Of a stretch of 64,000 nt of DNA, positions 51,803 through 60,563 are shown piece by piece; within the stretch, counting starts at the first letter, position 1, and each line of letters opens with the position of its first letter. Under the pieces are notes generated by a model. The model worked only from the letters and a program-made list of their open reading frames with translations. It was not told the DNA's origin and did no database searches. The stretch spans positions 682,001 through 746,000 of the forward strand of contig NZ_JAAAGB010000001.1 of NCBI RefSeq assembly GCF_010586825.1. Direction: 5' to 3'. This DNA comes from Draconibacterium mangrovi. GTDB taxonomy: Bacteria > Bacteroidota > Bacteroidia > Bacteroidales > Prolixibacteraceae. The position numbers and the translations under genes are program-made.

Positions 51803-52537
51803 ATGAGCCGGATAGTTTTTTTAATATTGATGTTTGCAGGACTGGCCTGCACCGACAAAGAAAACCCCGTAATTATGAATGTACAACCGGAACCAGGTGA
51901 TCCTGTTGAAAATGCTGATAAGGACTCTACCTTTTATTACCTTGCTTTAGGCGATTCGTACACCATTGGCGAAAGCGTGGCGGAAAACCAACGTTTCCCG
52001 GTTCAACTGGTTGAACAATTAAAAGCTGATGGTTTTGAAATGCAACCTGCAAAAATTGTGGCACGCACCGGCTGGACTACCGATGAATTGGCCACTGCCA
52101 TTGAAAATGAGAATCTAAAAAACTCCTACAATTTAGTGACCTTGTTAATTGGCGTAAACAACCAGTACAGGGGAAGAAGCGCCGACGAATACCGGGGAGA
52201 ATTCAGGAACAACCTGCAAACCGCAATAAAATATGCCGGTAACAAAGCTCAAAACGTAATTGTAATTTCTATCCCCGATTATGGAGTTACTCCTTTTGGG
52301 AAAAGCCGCAATCCGGAACAGATTGCCAAAGAAATTGATGAATACAACGCTATAAATTTTCAGGAAACGCAGCAGGCCAATGCGCGTTACGTGGAGATAA
52401 CTGCCATTTCGCGCGAAGCGCTTAACAATGAAACACTGGTAGCTTCCGATGGCCTGCATCCCTCAGGAGAAATGTACCGGCGCTGGGTAGAAAAAATTCT
52501 TCCTGAAGCAAAAAAAATACTCGAAAGCCAAAAATAA
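51803..52537 (+). CDS. SGNH/GDSL hydrolase lipoprotein
   Basis: The 244-residue protein has a lipoprotein signal (MSRIVFLILMFAGLAC) and an SGNH hydrolase domain. Block I is LALGDSYTIG with the nucleophile Ser, block III is IGVNNQYRG with the oxyanion Asn, and block V is DGLHPSGEMY with the Asp and His. Such enzymes hydrolyse esters of lipids or acetylated sugars at the cell surface. The stop codon directly abuts the kynureninase ATG (TAAATG), so both genes are translated from one mRNA. Their functional connection is not obvious. Confidence 0.93.
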   Translation: MSRIVFLILMFAGLACTDKENPVIMNVQPEPGDPVENADKDSTFYYLALGDSYTIGESVAENQRFPVQLVEQLKADGFEMQPAKIVARTGWTTDELATAIENENLKNSYNLVTLLIGVNNQYRGRSADEYRGEFRNNLQTAIKYAGNKAQNVIVISIPDYGVTPFGKSRNPEQIAKEIDEYNAINFQETQQANARYVEITAISREALNNETLVASDGLHPSGEMYRRWVEKILPEAKKILESQK

Positions 52538-53818
52538 ATGACAACTGACCAGAACCTTGTTTTAGCCGAACAACTTGACAGAGACGATCCATTAAAAAAA
52601 TTCCGAAGCCGGTTTTACATCGAATCGGAGAATACCATTTACCTTGATGGAAATTCGCTTGGCCGCCTACCAATTAAAACAAAAGAGCAGCTTTCTGAAG
52701 TGGTGGAAAAACAATGGGGAACGGAACTGATCGAAAGCTGGAACCGTAATTGGTACCAAAAACCCGCTCAGCTAGGCGATAAAATCGCTCCAATTATTAG
52801 TGCTTCGGAAGGAGAAGTAATTGTTTCAGACAGTACATCGGTTAACCTTTACAAACTGGCGCATGCCGCATTGAAACTACAAAAAGGAAAAACAACCATT
52901 GTAAGCGACACACTCAATTTCCCTACCGACCTGTACATTCTACAGGGACTTTTAAAGGAATTTGGCCCGGAATACAAACTCGATTTGGCGCAAACAGCCG
53001 ACGGCATAACAATTGACACGGAAGAGCTAAAATCGAAGATCACAAAAGATACAGCCCTGGTAGTATTGTCGCTGGTGGCCTTTAAAAGTGCTTTTATGTA
53101 CCAGCTGGAAGAAATAACCAGGTACGTGCAAAAAATGGGAGCACTAGTTCTTTGGGATCTTAGTCATGCCGCGGGTGCCGTTGAAATTGAATTGAATAAA
53201 TGCAATGCAGATCTGGCGGTTGGTTGCACCTATAAATACCTCAACGGTGGTCCGGGTTCGCCTGCTTTTTTGTACGTTCGGAAAGATTTACAGGAAAAAT
53301 TATCATCCCCCATTCAGGGTTGGTTTGGCGAGGCTTTACCTTTTGAGTTCGATTTAAACTACCGCCCTGCAAAGGGTATTCGAAAATTCCTGACAGGAAC
53401 TCCTCCGGTATTAAATCTTATGGCCATAGAACCCGGTATTGATATGATCAACGAAGCAGAAATGAGAAACATTCATCAAAAAAGCATACGGCTTTCTGAG
53501 TTCTTTCTTTCTATGGCTGAAACAGAATTACGTAATTATGGTTTTGAAGTTGGCTCTCCGGCAAAGCCAGAAAAACGGGGATCGCACGTTTCTTTAAAAC
53601 ACGACGAAGCTTACCGCATTTGCCAGGCTTTAATTCATCCAAAAACATCAAGGATTCGAATCATTCCCGATTTTCGTGCTCCTAACAATATTCGCTTTGG
53701 GTTTACGCCGCTTTACACAACTTTTAACGAAGTTTGGCTCACGGCTCAACGCCTTAAGGAGATAATAAGGGACAAGGAGTACGAGCAATTTTCAACGCAA
53801 AGGTCAGAAGTTACTTAG
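52538..53818 (+). CDS. kynU: kynureninase
   Basis: The 426-residue PLP enzyme has the kynureninase pattern. IYLDGNSLGRLP at the N-terminus, DTLNFPTDLYI, WDLSHAAGA with the PLP-binding Asp, CTYKYLNGGPG with the Schiff-base Lys and the C-terminal RIIPDFRAPNNIRFGFTPLY are all present. It cleaves kynurenine to anthranilate and alanine, or 3-hydroxykynurenine to 3-hydroxyanthranilate, in tryptophan breakdown or NAD synthesis. No other kynurenine gene is adjacent. It starts at the base after the GDSL hydrolase stop and overlaps by 4 bases the convergent gene on the minus strand. Confidence 0.97.
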   Translation: MTTDQNLVLAEQLDRDDPLKKFRSRFYIESENTIYLDGNSLGRLPIKTKEQLSEVVEKQWGTELIESWNRNWYQKPAQLGDKIAPIISASEGEVIVSDSTSVNLYKLAHAALKLQKGKTTIVSDTLNFPTDLYILQGLLKEFGPEYKLDLAQTADGITIDTEELKSKITKDTALVVLSLVAFKSAFMYQLEEITRYVQKMGALVLWDLSHAAGAVEIELNKCNADLAVGCTYKYLNGGPGSPAFLYVRKDLQEKLSSPIQGWFGEALPFEFDLNYRPAKGIRKFLTGTPPVLNLMAIEPGIDMINEAEMRNIHQKSIRLSEFFLSMAETELRNYGFEVGSPAKPEKRGSHVSLKHDEAYRICQALIHPKTSRIRIIPDFRAPNNIRFGFTPLYTTFNEVWLTAQRLKEIIRDKEYEQFSTQRSEVT

Positions 53819-54243
53819 GATTTTTGTTTTGGGGCGTAAAAGAAGCCAAAAAACTCAATCTTGCCCATGGCATCTTTTTTTAGCAATTTCAAATTGCCTT
53901 TTTCAAAAGCAAACTGAAACTCAATATTGTTCCTGAACTCTTTCGGATTAATTAATGTAATAAAGTTTCGGGCAACGCTCCAGTTTCCGTCAGTTGTCCC
54001 TTCCAGTAGTTTTACCGGTGCTTTGCCTGCTAACTTAAATTCATGATTTTCGAAAAAAGAAAGAACAAACTGCATTTGGTTCTTCTTCAGCGTATCTTCA
54101 TCAAAATGTAACAGCTCCTCCCCTTTATCTACATAAAATTCGAACAAATGCCACTGGCCGGGAATCAGCATCTTTTTACTGCCAAACACTTCGGGCGATT
54201 TTAGCCACTCGATAAATTTTGAAAAAATCGATTTTAATTTCAT
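53815..54243 (-). CDS. conserved hypothetical protein, lipocalin-like beta pattern
   Basis: The 142-residue product begins with a short amphipathic helix (MKLKSIFSKFIEWLKSPEVFG). It then alternates short strands: GQWHLFEFYVD, QFVLSFFENHEFKLAG, NWSVARNFITLI, IEFQFAFEKGNLKLLKK and IEFFGFFYAP. The GxW near the first strand (PGQWHLFEF) and the strand count resemble lipocalin-like domains of Bacteroidota, but the match is weak and there is no signal peptide. The gene is convergent with kynU, with a 4-base overlap of ends, and divergent from the AraC-TPR gene. Confidence 0.65.
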   Translation of the reverse strand: MKLKSIFSKFIEWLKSPEVFGSKKMLIPGQWHLFEFYVDKGEELLHFDEDTLKKNQMQFVLSFFENHEFKLAGKAPVKLLEGTTDGNWSVARNFITLINPKEFRNNIEFQFAFEKGNLKLLKKDAMGKIEFFGFFYAPKQKS

Positions 54244-54347
54244 AACGAGCCGGTTACGTTTGGTAAGACCAAAACCCGGGAAAAAAGTTTAATGCTATAA
54301 ACAATTTTAATCCGAACAACTTATCAGAAGAGTTCAAGTAGTGTATC

Positions 54348-54386
54348 AAACGCAACAATAATCAGCATCCAACGTATTTTGAGGTA
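54348..54386 (+). promoter_or_regulatory. 39-bp leader shared with the paralogue at 57261
   Basis: The 39 bases beginning AAACGCAACAATAATCAGC and ending GTATTTTGAGGTA recur at 57261-57299 with one substitution. Both copies end about 35 bases before an AraC-TPR start codon. They are a promoter plus operator candidate. Confidence 0.7.
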
Positions 54387-54420
54387 TGTAAAAAAGCCGC
54401 TAATTCATACCTTAATTCAG

Positions 54421-56463
54421 ATGAACCTTGATTTTATTCAGAAGCTCACCCAAATAGTTCAGGACAACCTGGAAAACGAGCATTTTGGACCTGAGCAACT
54501 GGCTGAAATCATTGGGAAAAGTCATTCCACCCTTCACCGACGGATTAAAGAACATTCAGGGCAATCCATCAGTCAGTTTATCAGGGCAATACGTTTAAGC
54601 AAAGCCAAAGAATTACTTTTAACCGACGACCATACAATTGCCGAAATTTCATACAAAGTTGGTTTCGGAAGTCCGGCTTATTTTAACAAATGTTTTCACG
54701 ATGAATTTGGGATGCCTCCCGGAGAGTTTAAAAAGAAATTCAGGTCGAAAAAAACAGAGAACCGGTACAATCATCTTGTTTTCCTTCTTCCTGTTTTGCT
54801 GCTTCTTGTATTCTTTTTAATTCCCAACCACCGTTTTTCGTTGTTTGCCAATAAAAATACTGCCGAAAAAACGATTGCAGTATTACCCTTTAACTATTTG
54901 GGATCGGAAAAAGACAAGGAATACCTCGCCTATGTAATGATGCTGGAAATTACCAGCAAACTCTCGATGATAGAAAATCTGGTAGTACTTTCAATCCCGG
55001 CAATTGATACTGACAATAAAGAAACTGACAGCCATCTGGCAAAGAAACTGGGTGTAAATTATCTCCTCAAAGGCGACCTGCACACGGAAGACAACAAAAT
55101 GAAATTAATCGTTAACCTTACCAATACAAAAAGCGGCGAAATTGAGTGGTCGGATACTTTTAACTCCGGTCTCGAAAATATATTGGATGTGGAAAGTAAT
55201 ATTTCGCGGGCAATAGCGCAACAGTTAAATGCCCTTATAACACCCGATGAAAAAGCGCGAATAAAAAAAGTACCTACCCTCAGTTCCGAAGCCAACGACT
55301 TTTATCAATCGGGCCGGGCTGCGCATATGGAATACTGGCGAAACAACTCCGACCTTGAATCGTTAAGCAAGGCCGAAGATTATTACCAAAAAGCACTAAA
55401 CAACGACTCTACTTATGCACAGGTCTATGTTGGATTGGCCCAAATTGCTTACGATAAAACCACATGGTCCGACATTTTTAAAAACACTTATCTCGACACT
55501 GTTTTAAGCCTAGCAAATAAGGCTTTGTCGTTCGACAATACGCTATCTGATGCTTATACCCTGCGAGGCGATTATTACCGCGCCCGCTTTTCGGATAAAG
55601 CGATTGGGCAATACGAAAAGGCTTTGCATTTTAATCCAAATAGCTGGCAGGCTTATTATGGTTTAGGTAATTTCTTTTTATTAAAAAACAGCATTAAGTC
55701 GGCGCAGAACATTTTTGAAGCAACTAAACGGCGCAGAGGGCCGGAATACCCCATAATGCTCGACAACCTGGTTTTTATATTTATTCTGAACGGCTTATTC
55801 GATGAAGGGCAGGAGCTAATTAACCGAAAACTATCGTATGACAACGACTCGGTGTATTACTACCGACGATTAGCGCTTATTGAAGAATATAAAGAGCATT
55901 TTGAACAAGCCACCAAATATGCTTTGAAAGCCCGGTCAATCGATTCAACCAATTTGAATACCAATAACCTGTTGGCTTTTAATTATATCTTACTTAAAGA
56001 TTATAAGAAAGCGACATTTTATAATGAACGGATTTTACAAATCTCCAACAATATCAATTTCAAACTGAATAACGAGCATCATCGGATAGGTTATGTATAC
56101 CTCGTAAATGGCGATACCATTAACGCTACAAAATATTTTCACCGACAAATTGATGCCTGTAAAAAGTTAATTGCAATGGGAAACACCGAAGATGCTCTTT
56201 ACGACCTTGCAGCCACTTACGCCATTTTAAACGAAAAAGACAAAGCTTTCGAAAACCTGAGAAAAGTACAAGAACAAAACACCAACCCCTGGTTTTTCTA
56301 TTTCTACTTGAAAAATGATCCACTGTTAAATGCTCTTCGCAACGAACCTGAATTTCTGGAAATTTTATACCAGATTAAGGCGAAGGCAGAAACAGAACGT
56401 GACAAACTTAAAAGCTGGGCCGACCAACAAGAATTATTTCACCCGGTATCGTTTGACACATAA
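54421..56463 (+). CDS. AraC-HTH / transmembrane / TPR regulator (copy 1)
   Basis: The start at 54421 gives MNLDFIQKLTQIVQDNLENE and 680 residues. The AraC-type double HTH is at the N-terminus (about 5-105; SHSTLHRRIKEHSGQSISQFIRAIRLSKAKELLL, read as two helices, then ISYKVGFGSPAYFNKCF). It is followed by one membrane helix (about 120-137), a TolB/FlgO-like domain with TIAVLPFNYLG (152-162) and at least eight TPR units to the end. This order, with DNA binding in the cytoplasm and TPR domain in the periplasm, suggests a one-component transmembrane sensor. Its paralogue at 57333 shares order, length and leader. The signal is unknown. Confidence 0.9.
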   Translation: MNLDFIQKLTQIVQDNLENEHFGPEQLAEIIGKSHSTLHRRIKEHSGQSISQFIRAIRLSKAKELLLTDDHTIAEISYKVGFGSPAYFNKCFHDEFGMPPGEFKKKFRSKKTENRYNHLVFLLPVLLLLVFFLIPNHRFSLFANKNTAEKTIAVLPFNYLGSEKDKEYLAYVMMLEITSKLSMIENLVVLSIPAIDTDNKETDSHLAKKLGVNYLLKGDLHTEDNKMKLIVNLTNTKSGEIEWSDTFNSGLENILDVESNISRAIAQQLNALITPDEKARIKKVPTLSSEANDFYQSGRAAHMEYWRNNSDLESLSKAEDYYQKALNNDSTYAQVYVGLAQIAYDKTTWSDIFKNTYLDTVLSLANKALSFDNTLSDAYTLRGDYYRARFSDKAIGQYEKALHFNPNSWQAYYGLGNFFLLKNSIKSAQNIFEATKRRRGPEYPIMLDNLVFIFILNGLFDEGQELINRKLSYDNDSVYYYRRLALIEEYKEHFEQATKYALKARSIDSTNLNTNNLLAFNYILLKDYKKATFYNERILQISNNINFKLNNEHHRIGYVYLVNGDTINATKYFHRQIDACKKLIAMGNTEDALYDLAATYAILNEKDKAFENLRKVQEQNTNPWFFYFYLKNDPLLNALRNEPEFLEILYQIKAKAETERDKLKSWADQQELFHPVSFDT

Positions 56464-56568
56464 TCGAAACAATTGACAAATACCTCTAACATTCCCATAT
56501 ATAGTTGCTATGCCTGGCAAGCTTAAATTTCAGAATTTGTAGCCGCTAATAACTTTAAACATATTATT

Positions 56569-57138
56569 ATGAAACGCATCATTTTTTTATTAATCGGAAT
56601 ATTCATCATGGCTACAGCTTGTCAGGATGATTTTGTGGAAACAGATAACGACTTGTCACAAGTTGAGAAAAGTGCCAAGTACGAAAAGATTAAAACGTTT
56701 GAGGTAAGGGGTTATGTTAACTCTATTCCTAATATGAATGGTCCTATGGTTTCGTGTCTGCCCGAAGGTAGCGAACTTGCCTTAGCTGAAACCGGATGGG
56801 TTAACGGACATGTGAATATTTTTGGAAAGATCGTGCAGGAAAAAAGTACTTACTGGGGAGTATTTTGTGAAATGAATATGACACCCGATGGACCTGTTGT
56901 ACTCATAACAGCCGATGTTGAACTCGAAAGAAGCAATGGAGACATGATCTTTCTTACTAGTTATATGATATTAAATCCTTTTACCAACGAAATTAGCGGG
57001 CATAATGAATATACCGGTGGTACGGGAAGGTTTGAAGGAGTTACCGGCGAATGCAACATCGTAAACGGAGTGCTTGACCCCGAAACAGGAATAGCCAGTT
57101 GGGAAGAGACCGGAGAAATCACACTACTTCTCAAATAA
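56569..57138 (+). CDS. lipoprotein with allene-oxide-cyclase-barrel-like GGTGRFEGVTG motif
   Basis: The 189-residue product has a lipoprotein signal (MKRIIFLLIGIFIMATAC, Cys18). A beta-rich domain follows with a repeated Gly-turn and HNEYTGGTGRFEGVTGEC near residue 150. The GxGRFxGxTG motif is typical of small barrel proteins related to allene oxide cyclase barrels and DUF3224-type domains. It is bracketed by the two AraC-TPR regulators on the same strand and ends at a terminator, so it is a probable target or partner of one of them. Function is not established. Confidence 0.82.
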   Translation: MKRIIFLLIGIFIMATACQDDFVETDNDLSQVEKSAKYEKIKTFEVRGYVNSIPNMNGPMVSCLPEGSELALAETGWVNGHVNIFGKIVQEKSTYWGVFCEMNMTPDGPVVLITADVELERSNGDMIFLTSYMILNPFTNEISGHNEYTGGTGRFEGVTGECNIVNGVLDPETGIASWEETGEITLLLK

Positions 57139-57164
57139 CAGATTTATTGCCGGATTTAAAGTTT

Positions 57165-57197
57165 AAAACCACCTTTTTGTTTTGAGGTGGTTTTTAT
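57165..57197 (+). terminator. intrinsic terminator
   Basis: AAAACCACCT (57165-57174) pairs with AGGTGGTTTT (57185-57194) and is followed by T-rich sequence, 27 bases after the lipoprotein stop. Confidence 0.85.
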
Positions 57198-57260
57198 TAT
57201 GCACTATAAAGAAAAGTAATACCAGCCCGATTTCTAAATTTGATTTGCTCCCACGATACT

Positions 57261-57299
57261 AAACGCAACAATAATCAGCTTCCAACGTATTTTGAGGTA
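57261..57299 (+). promoter_or_regulatory. 39-bp leader shared with the paralogue at 54348
   Basis: Identical to 54348-54386 except for one base (CAGCT in place of CAGCA). It ends 33 bases before the second AraC-TPR ATG. Confidence 0.7.
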
Positions 57300-57332
57300 A
57301 GTGAAAAAAACCACTATTTCATTCATTTCTAA

Positions 57333-59381
57333 ATGAACCATGATTTTATTCAAAAGCTCACCCTTGTTGTTCAGGAAAATCTGGAGAATGAAGATTTTGG
57401 GCCCGATCAACTGGTTCATAAAATGGAAGTCAGCCATTCAACACTACATCGCTGGTTAAAACAGTATACAAATAAAAACATCAGCCAGTTTATTCGTGAG
57501 ATCCGGCTCAAAAAAGCCAGCGAATTACTTCTAAACGAAAACCTCACCATTTCGGAAGTAGCCTATAAAGTTGGCTTTGGAAGTGCTACTTATTTTAACC
57601 GATGTTTTCATGAGCAATTCGGATGTTCGCCGGGCGAATTCAAAAAAAGAGAACTGCCAATCCAAACTGAAACGTCACATTCCCGGAACAGACGAATCTC
57701 AAAAAAGCTCATTTTCGTTGTCGTACCAATACTGTTACTTTCCGTTCTTCTGTTGTTTGCAAACGAAAAATATAACTTCCTATCCAATAAATCTCCGGTA
57801 GAAAAATCAATTGCTGTGCTTCCGGTTAACTACCTTGGAGATCCGCAATACAAATACCTGGCTGATGGTGTTTGCGAAGACATACAGAATAACCTGGCAA
57901 AAATTAAAGATTTACGGGTGCTGGACCTTAATTCGGTGGCGCAGTATAAATCCTCTAAAAAAACGGAAGAAGAAATCGGTGAAGAATTAAAGGTTGGAGC
58001 TTTGCTAAAAATAACGTTTCAGGAAAGAGAAACAGTCATTGTACTATTTGTAAAATTAATTAACGCCGATGATGGAACAATTCTATTCCTGAAAAGATTT
58101 GAAGGAGATAAAAAAAGAATATTTGCAACACAAAACGATATTGCACTGGCCATAGCAAACGAGTTAGAGGCAAATATTACATATGAAGAAAGACAACGAA
58201 TTGAAAAAATACCAACTGTAAGTTTAACTGCCAACGAATTTTACCAACGCGCAAGGGAACAACAATGGAAATACTGGATAAACGAAGATCAGCAAGCGCT
58301 TAAAAATGCAAAAGAACTTTATTCGCGAGCTCTCGAATACGATCCCAATTATGCTCCGGTGTACACCGGAATGGCGCTTTTAGAATGGAACCAAAATAGT
58401 TGGAAAAGTAACATCTCTGAAAAATATCTCGACTCGGTACTTTGGCTGGCAGAGAAAGCGCTCTCGTTAGATAAAAATAATTCCGACGCCTATATTATTA
58501 AAGCAGAATACAATCGTTTAAAAGGTTTTTACGATAAAGCTCTTTTGGAATACGACAAAGCCATTCAACTCAATCCGAACGACTGGATGGCCTATTTCGG
58601 GATGGCACTGTTGTATAATTTTGAAGACCTCTCGAAAACAATACTTTATTGCCATATGGCTGCATCGCGACATAAGGGAGTTATGTTACCTATGATCTTA
58701 CGCCTTCTGGCCAGTTCGTATTCGAGTACCGGATTCCCCGAAAGAGCAGAGTATTACCGGCAAGAAGCTCTAAATCTTGATTTCGATTCTGCTCTGTACC
58801 TGCTAAACCAGGAATCGCCTGAAGACATTCAAACATCTATTCAGTTATTGGAAAAAGCGCTAACCTATAATTCTACAAATTCAGTGTTACTTTGGCATCT
58901 GGCTATTTACAATTCTTTTGCCGGCCAAAACAAACAGGCATTTTTCTATCTCAAAAAATACATGACTTTAAATAACATCCCTGAAGATCTTCCCATCAAT
59001 TCGATGCATCGAATCGGGTACATCTATTTCCAACAAGGCATCAGGGATTCGGCAGCATACTATTTTCAATTGCAGGAAAAATCCTGCCTCAAAGCTATAA
59101 AATCCGGAAGGTACTACTCCAATTTCCTGATTTACGACCTTGCGGGTATATATGCCTTTCGTGGAGAAAAAGAGAAAGCTTATTTGTGGTTAACCCGGTT
59201 TAACGAGCTGGATAAAATACCTGCCTGGATGGTTTACCTATTTAAAACAGACCCCTTGTTTAATTCAATCAGAGAAGAACCTGATTTTAAAGACATAGTT
59301 GCCAATGTTGAAACAAAATACAACACCGAGCACGAACGAATAAGAGTGTGGTTCGAAAACAACAATGTTCTGCTTGAATAA
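57333..59381 (+). CDS. AraC-HTH / transmembrane / TPR regulator (copy 2)
   Basis: The 682-residue product (MNHDFIQKLTLVVQENLENE) parallels the gene at 54421. It has an AraC HTH domain (SHSTLHRWLKQYTNKNIS, then VAYKVGFGSATYFNRCF), a membrane helix (about 113-131), SIAVLPVNYLGD at the start of a TolB/FlgO-like domain, and TPR repeats to residue 680. The HTH parts are very similar, whereas the periplasmic parts have diverged, as expected if the two copies bind related operators but sense different signals. No terminator is seen directly after it; a long non-coding gap follows. Confidence 0.9.
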   Translation: MNHDFIQKLTLVVQENLENEDFGPDQLVHKMEVSHSTLHRWLKQYTNKNISQFIREIRLKKASELLLNENLTISEVAYKVGFGSATYFNRCFHEQFGCSPGEFKKRELPIQTETSHSRNRRISKKLIFVVVPILLLSVLLLFANEKYNFLSNKSPVEKSIAVLPVNYLGDPQYKYLADGVCEDIQNNLAKIKDLRVLDLNSVAQYKSSKKTEEEIGEELKVGALLKITFQERETVIVLFVKLINADDGTILFLKRFEGDKKRIFATQNDIALAIANELEANITYEERQRIEKIPTVSLTANEFYQRAREQQWKYWINEDQQALKNAKELYSRALEYDPNYAPVYTGMALLEWNQNSWKSNISEKYLDSVLWLAEKALSLDKNNSDAYIIKAEYNRLKGFYDKALLEYDKAIQLNPNDWMAYFGMALLYNFEDLSKTILYCHMAASRHKGVMLPMILRLLASSYSSTGFPERAEYYRQEALNLDFDSALYLLNQESPEDIQTSIQLLEKALTYNSTNSVLLWHLAIYNSFAGQNKQAFFYLKKYMTLNNIPEDLPINSMHRIGYIYFQQGIRDSAAYYFQLQEKSCLKAIKSGRYYSNFLIYDLAGIYAFRGEKEKAYLWLTRFNELDKIPAWMVYLFKTDPLFNSIREEPDFKDIVANVETKYNTEHERIRVWFENNNVLLE

Positions 59382-60061
59382 TCAACGGGCAAAACCTACA
59401 TTAAATACCTTTTGCAATATAATTTCAATTCTTGCAATATAATTTCAACTCAAAAGCTATAGATTCTACCTTCTGATGTAGTAATGCTAACATAAGCACG
59501 GCTTTATTTCCGACCTTTGAATATACAAAAAGCCATTTCTTCATTTTCTTAAAATTAAGGCCATGAAAGTTTAGTGATGTTCTTAGTTCTTATCGTCAGC
59601 ATATTTTACTGTCTCACAACATGAAAAGAAAGAAAAATTGAAGAAGTGCCGGGTATTGCCTGTCTAACTAACCTTTAATTAAAAATCGGGCAATCACCTA
59701 ATACCTCCTTAGATATTGAGTTTTTAGCCACCTCTAATTGTGGAGGTGGTTTTCTTTTTCTGCTAAAAAAGAAAAAGGGTAGCCCAACGACCACCCCTCA
59801 CATTCAATAATGTATAATGATAAAAAATAAGGGTACAACAAGTTTAAGGAATCAAAACAGGAATGTTCTTTTTTTAGTTCGCTACTTATCAACAACTTAC
59901 CGTGAATAGCGCATCTTTACCATGGTTTATATAAGCAGAATATCGTCAATCCGAAAATTCTCAACCCTATTATTAACTTTTTTTACTTCTGGTGAAAAAC
60001 GTGCTATATTTGTCACTTCTACCCTGCTTAATTACTATTAATCAGTAAAAAGCGCCAAACC
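59382..60061. other. non-coding gap with a 20-bp tandem duplication and an orphan terminator
   Basis: TTGCAATATAATTTCAA is repeated at 59412 and 59432 in a 20-bp tandem pair. A -7-like GACCTTTG is at 59511-59518. CCACCTC (59728-59734) pairs with GAGGTGG (59743-59749) and is followed by a T-rich run, a terminator with no gene directly in front. A short untranslated transcript of about 230 bases is possible. No ORF of note was seen. Confidence 0.45.
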
Positions 60062-60093
60062 TTTGTCAATCAGAAATCTTTTAATTACTTTTG
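60062..60093 (+). promoter_or_regulatory. consensus promoter of rpsO
   Basis: TTTG at 60062-60065 and TACTTTTG at 60086-60093 are both exact and separated by 20 bases. The leader to the ATG is about 75 bases. Confidence 0.8.
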
Positions 60094-60108
60094 CGGCCAA
60101 TTAATTTT

Positions 60109-60141
60109 ATGCCGTTTCTATTGAAAGCGATGTTGCGGCGT
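60109..60141 (+). promoter_or_regulatory. rpsO leader hairpin (possible S15 autoregulation site)
   Basis: ATGCCG (60109-60114) pairs with CGGCGT (60136-60141) across a 21-base loop in the rpsO leader. S15 proteins often bind their own mRNA leaders. Whether this hairpin is such a site is an inference. Confidence 0.35.
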
Positions 60142-60172
60142 AAACATTGTATAACAAATAGTTCTTTAAAAA

Positions 60173-60442
60173 ATGTATTTAACATCAGAAAAAAAACAAG
60201 AGCTTTTCGCCAAACATGGCCAATCAGCTCAGGACACAGGTAGTGCAGAAGGTCAGATTGCATTGTTCTCGTTAAGAATTAACCACTTAACAGAGCACCT
60301 GAAAAAAAACAAAAAAGACCACAGCACACGACGTGCATTGATTAAATTAGTAGGTAAACGTCGTAGCTTACTCGACTACCTGATTAAAAAAGATATCGAA
60401 CGTTACCGTGCGATTATCAAAGAGTTGAACTTACGTAAGTAA
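60173..60442 (+). CDS. rpsO: 30S ribosomal protein S15
   Basis: The 89-residue product has the standard S15 length and sequence. MYLTSEKKQELFAKHG is followed by DTGSAEGQIALFSLRINHLTEHLKKN, given here in part only by its key DTGS and HL-H contacts with 16S rRNA helix 22. DHSTRRALIKLVGKRRSLLDYL comes next, and the chain ends ELNLRK. It is a primary binder in assembly of the 30S platform. A consensus promoter and leader precede it, and a strong terminator lies before pnp, which is the classical rpsO-pnp order. Confidence 0.98.
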   Translation: MYLTSEKKQELFAKHGQSAQDTGSAEGQIALFSLRINHLTEHLKKNKKDHSTRRALIKLVGKRRSLLDYLIKKDIERYRAIIKELNLRK

Positions 60443-60450
60443 ATTATATT

Positions 60451-60487
60451 GAAAGGCAATGCATAGGTATTGCCTTTCTTTTTTTTG
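60451..60487 (+). terminator. terminator between rpsO and pnp
   Basis: GAAAGGCAAT (60451-60460) pairs with ATTGCCTTTC (60469-60478) and is followed by a run of about ten Ts. Confidence 0.92.
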
Positions 60488-60563
60488 TAAATTGCAAAAC
60501 CTCACCACCCATTGTAATTAACAAAGGCCGATTGGAGGCCACAAAAATTATTTATTAAAAATT

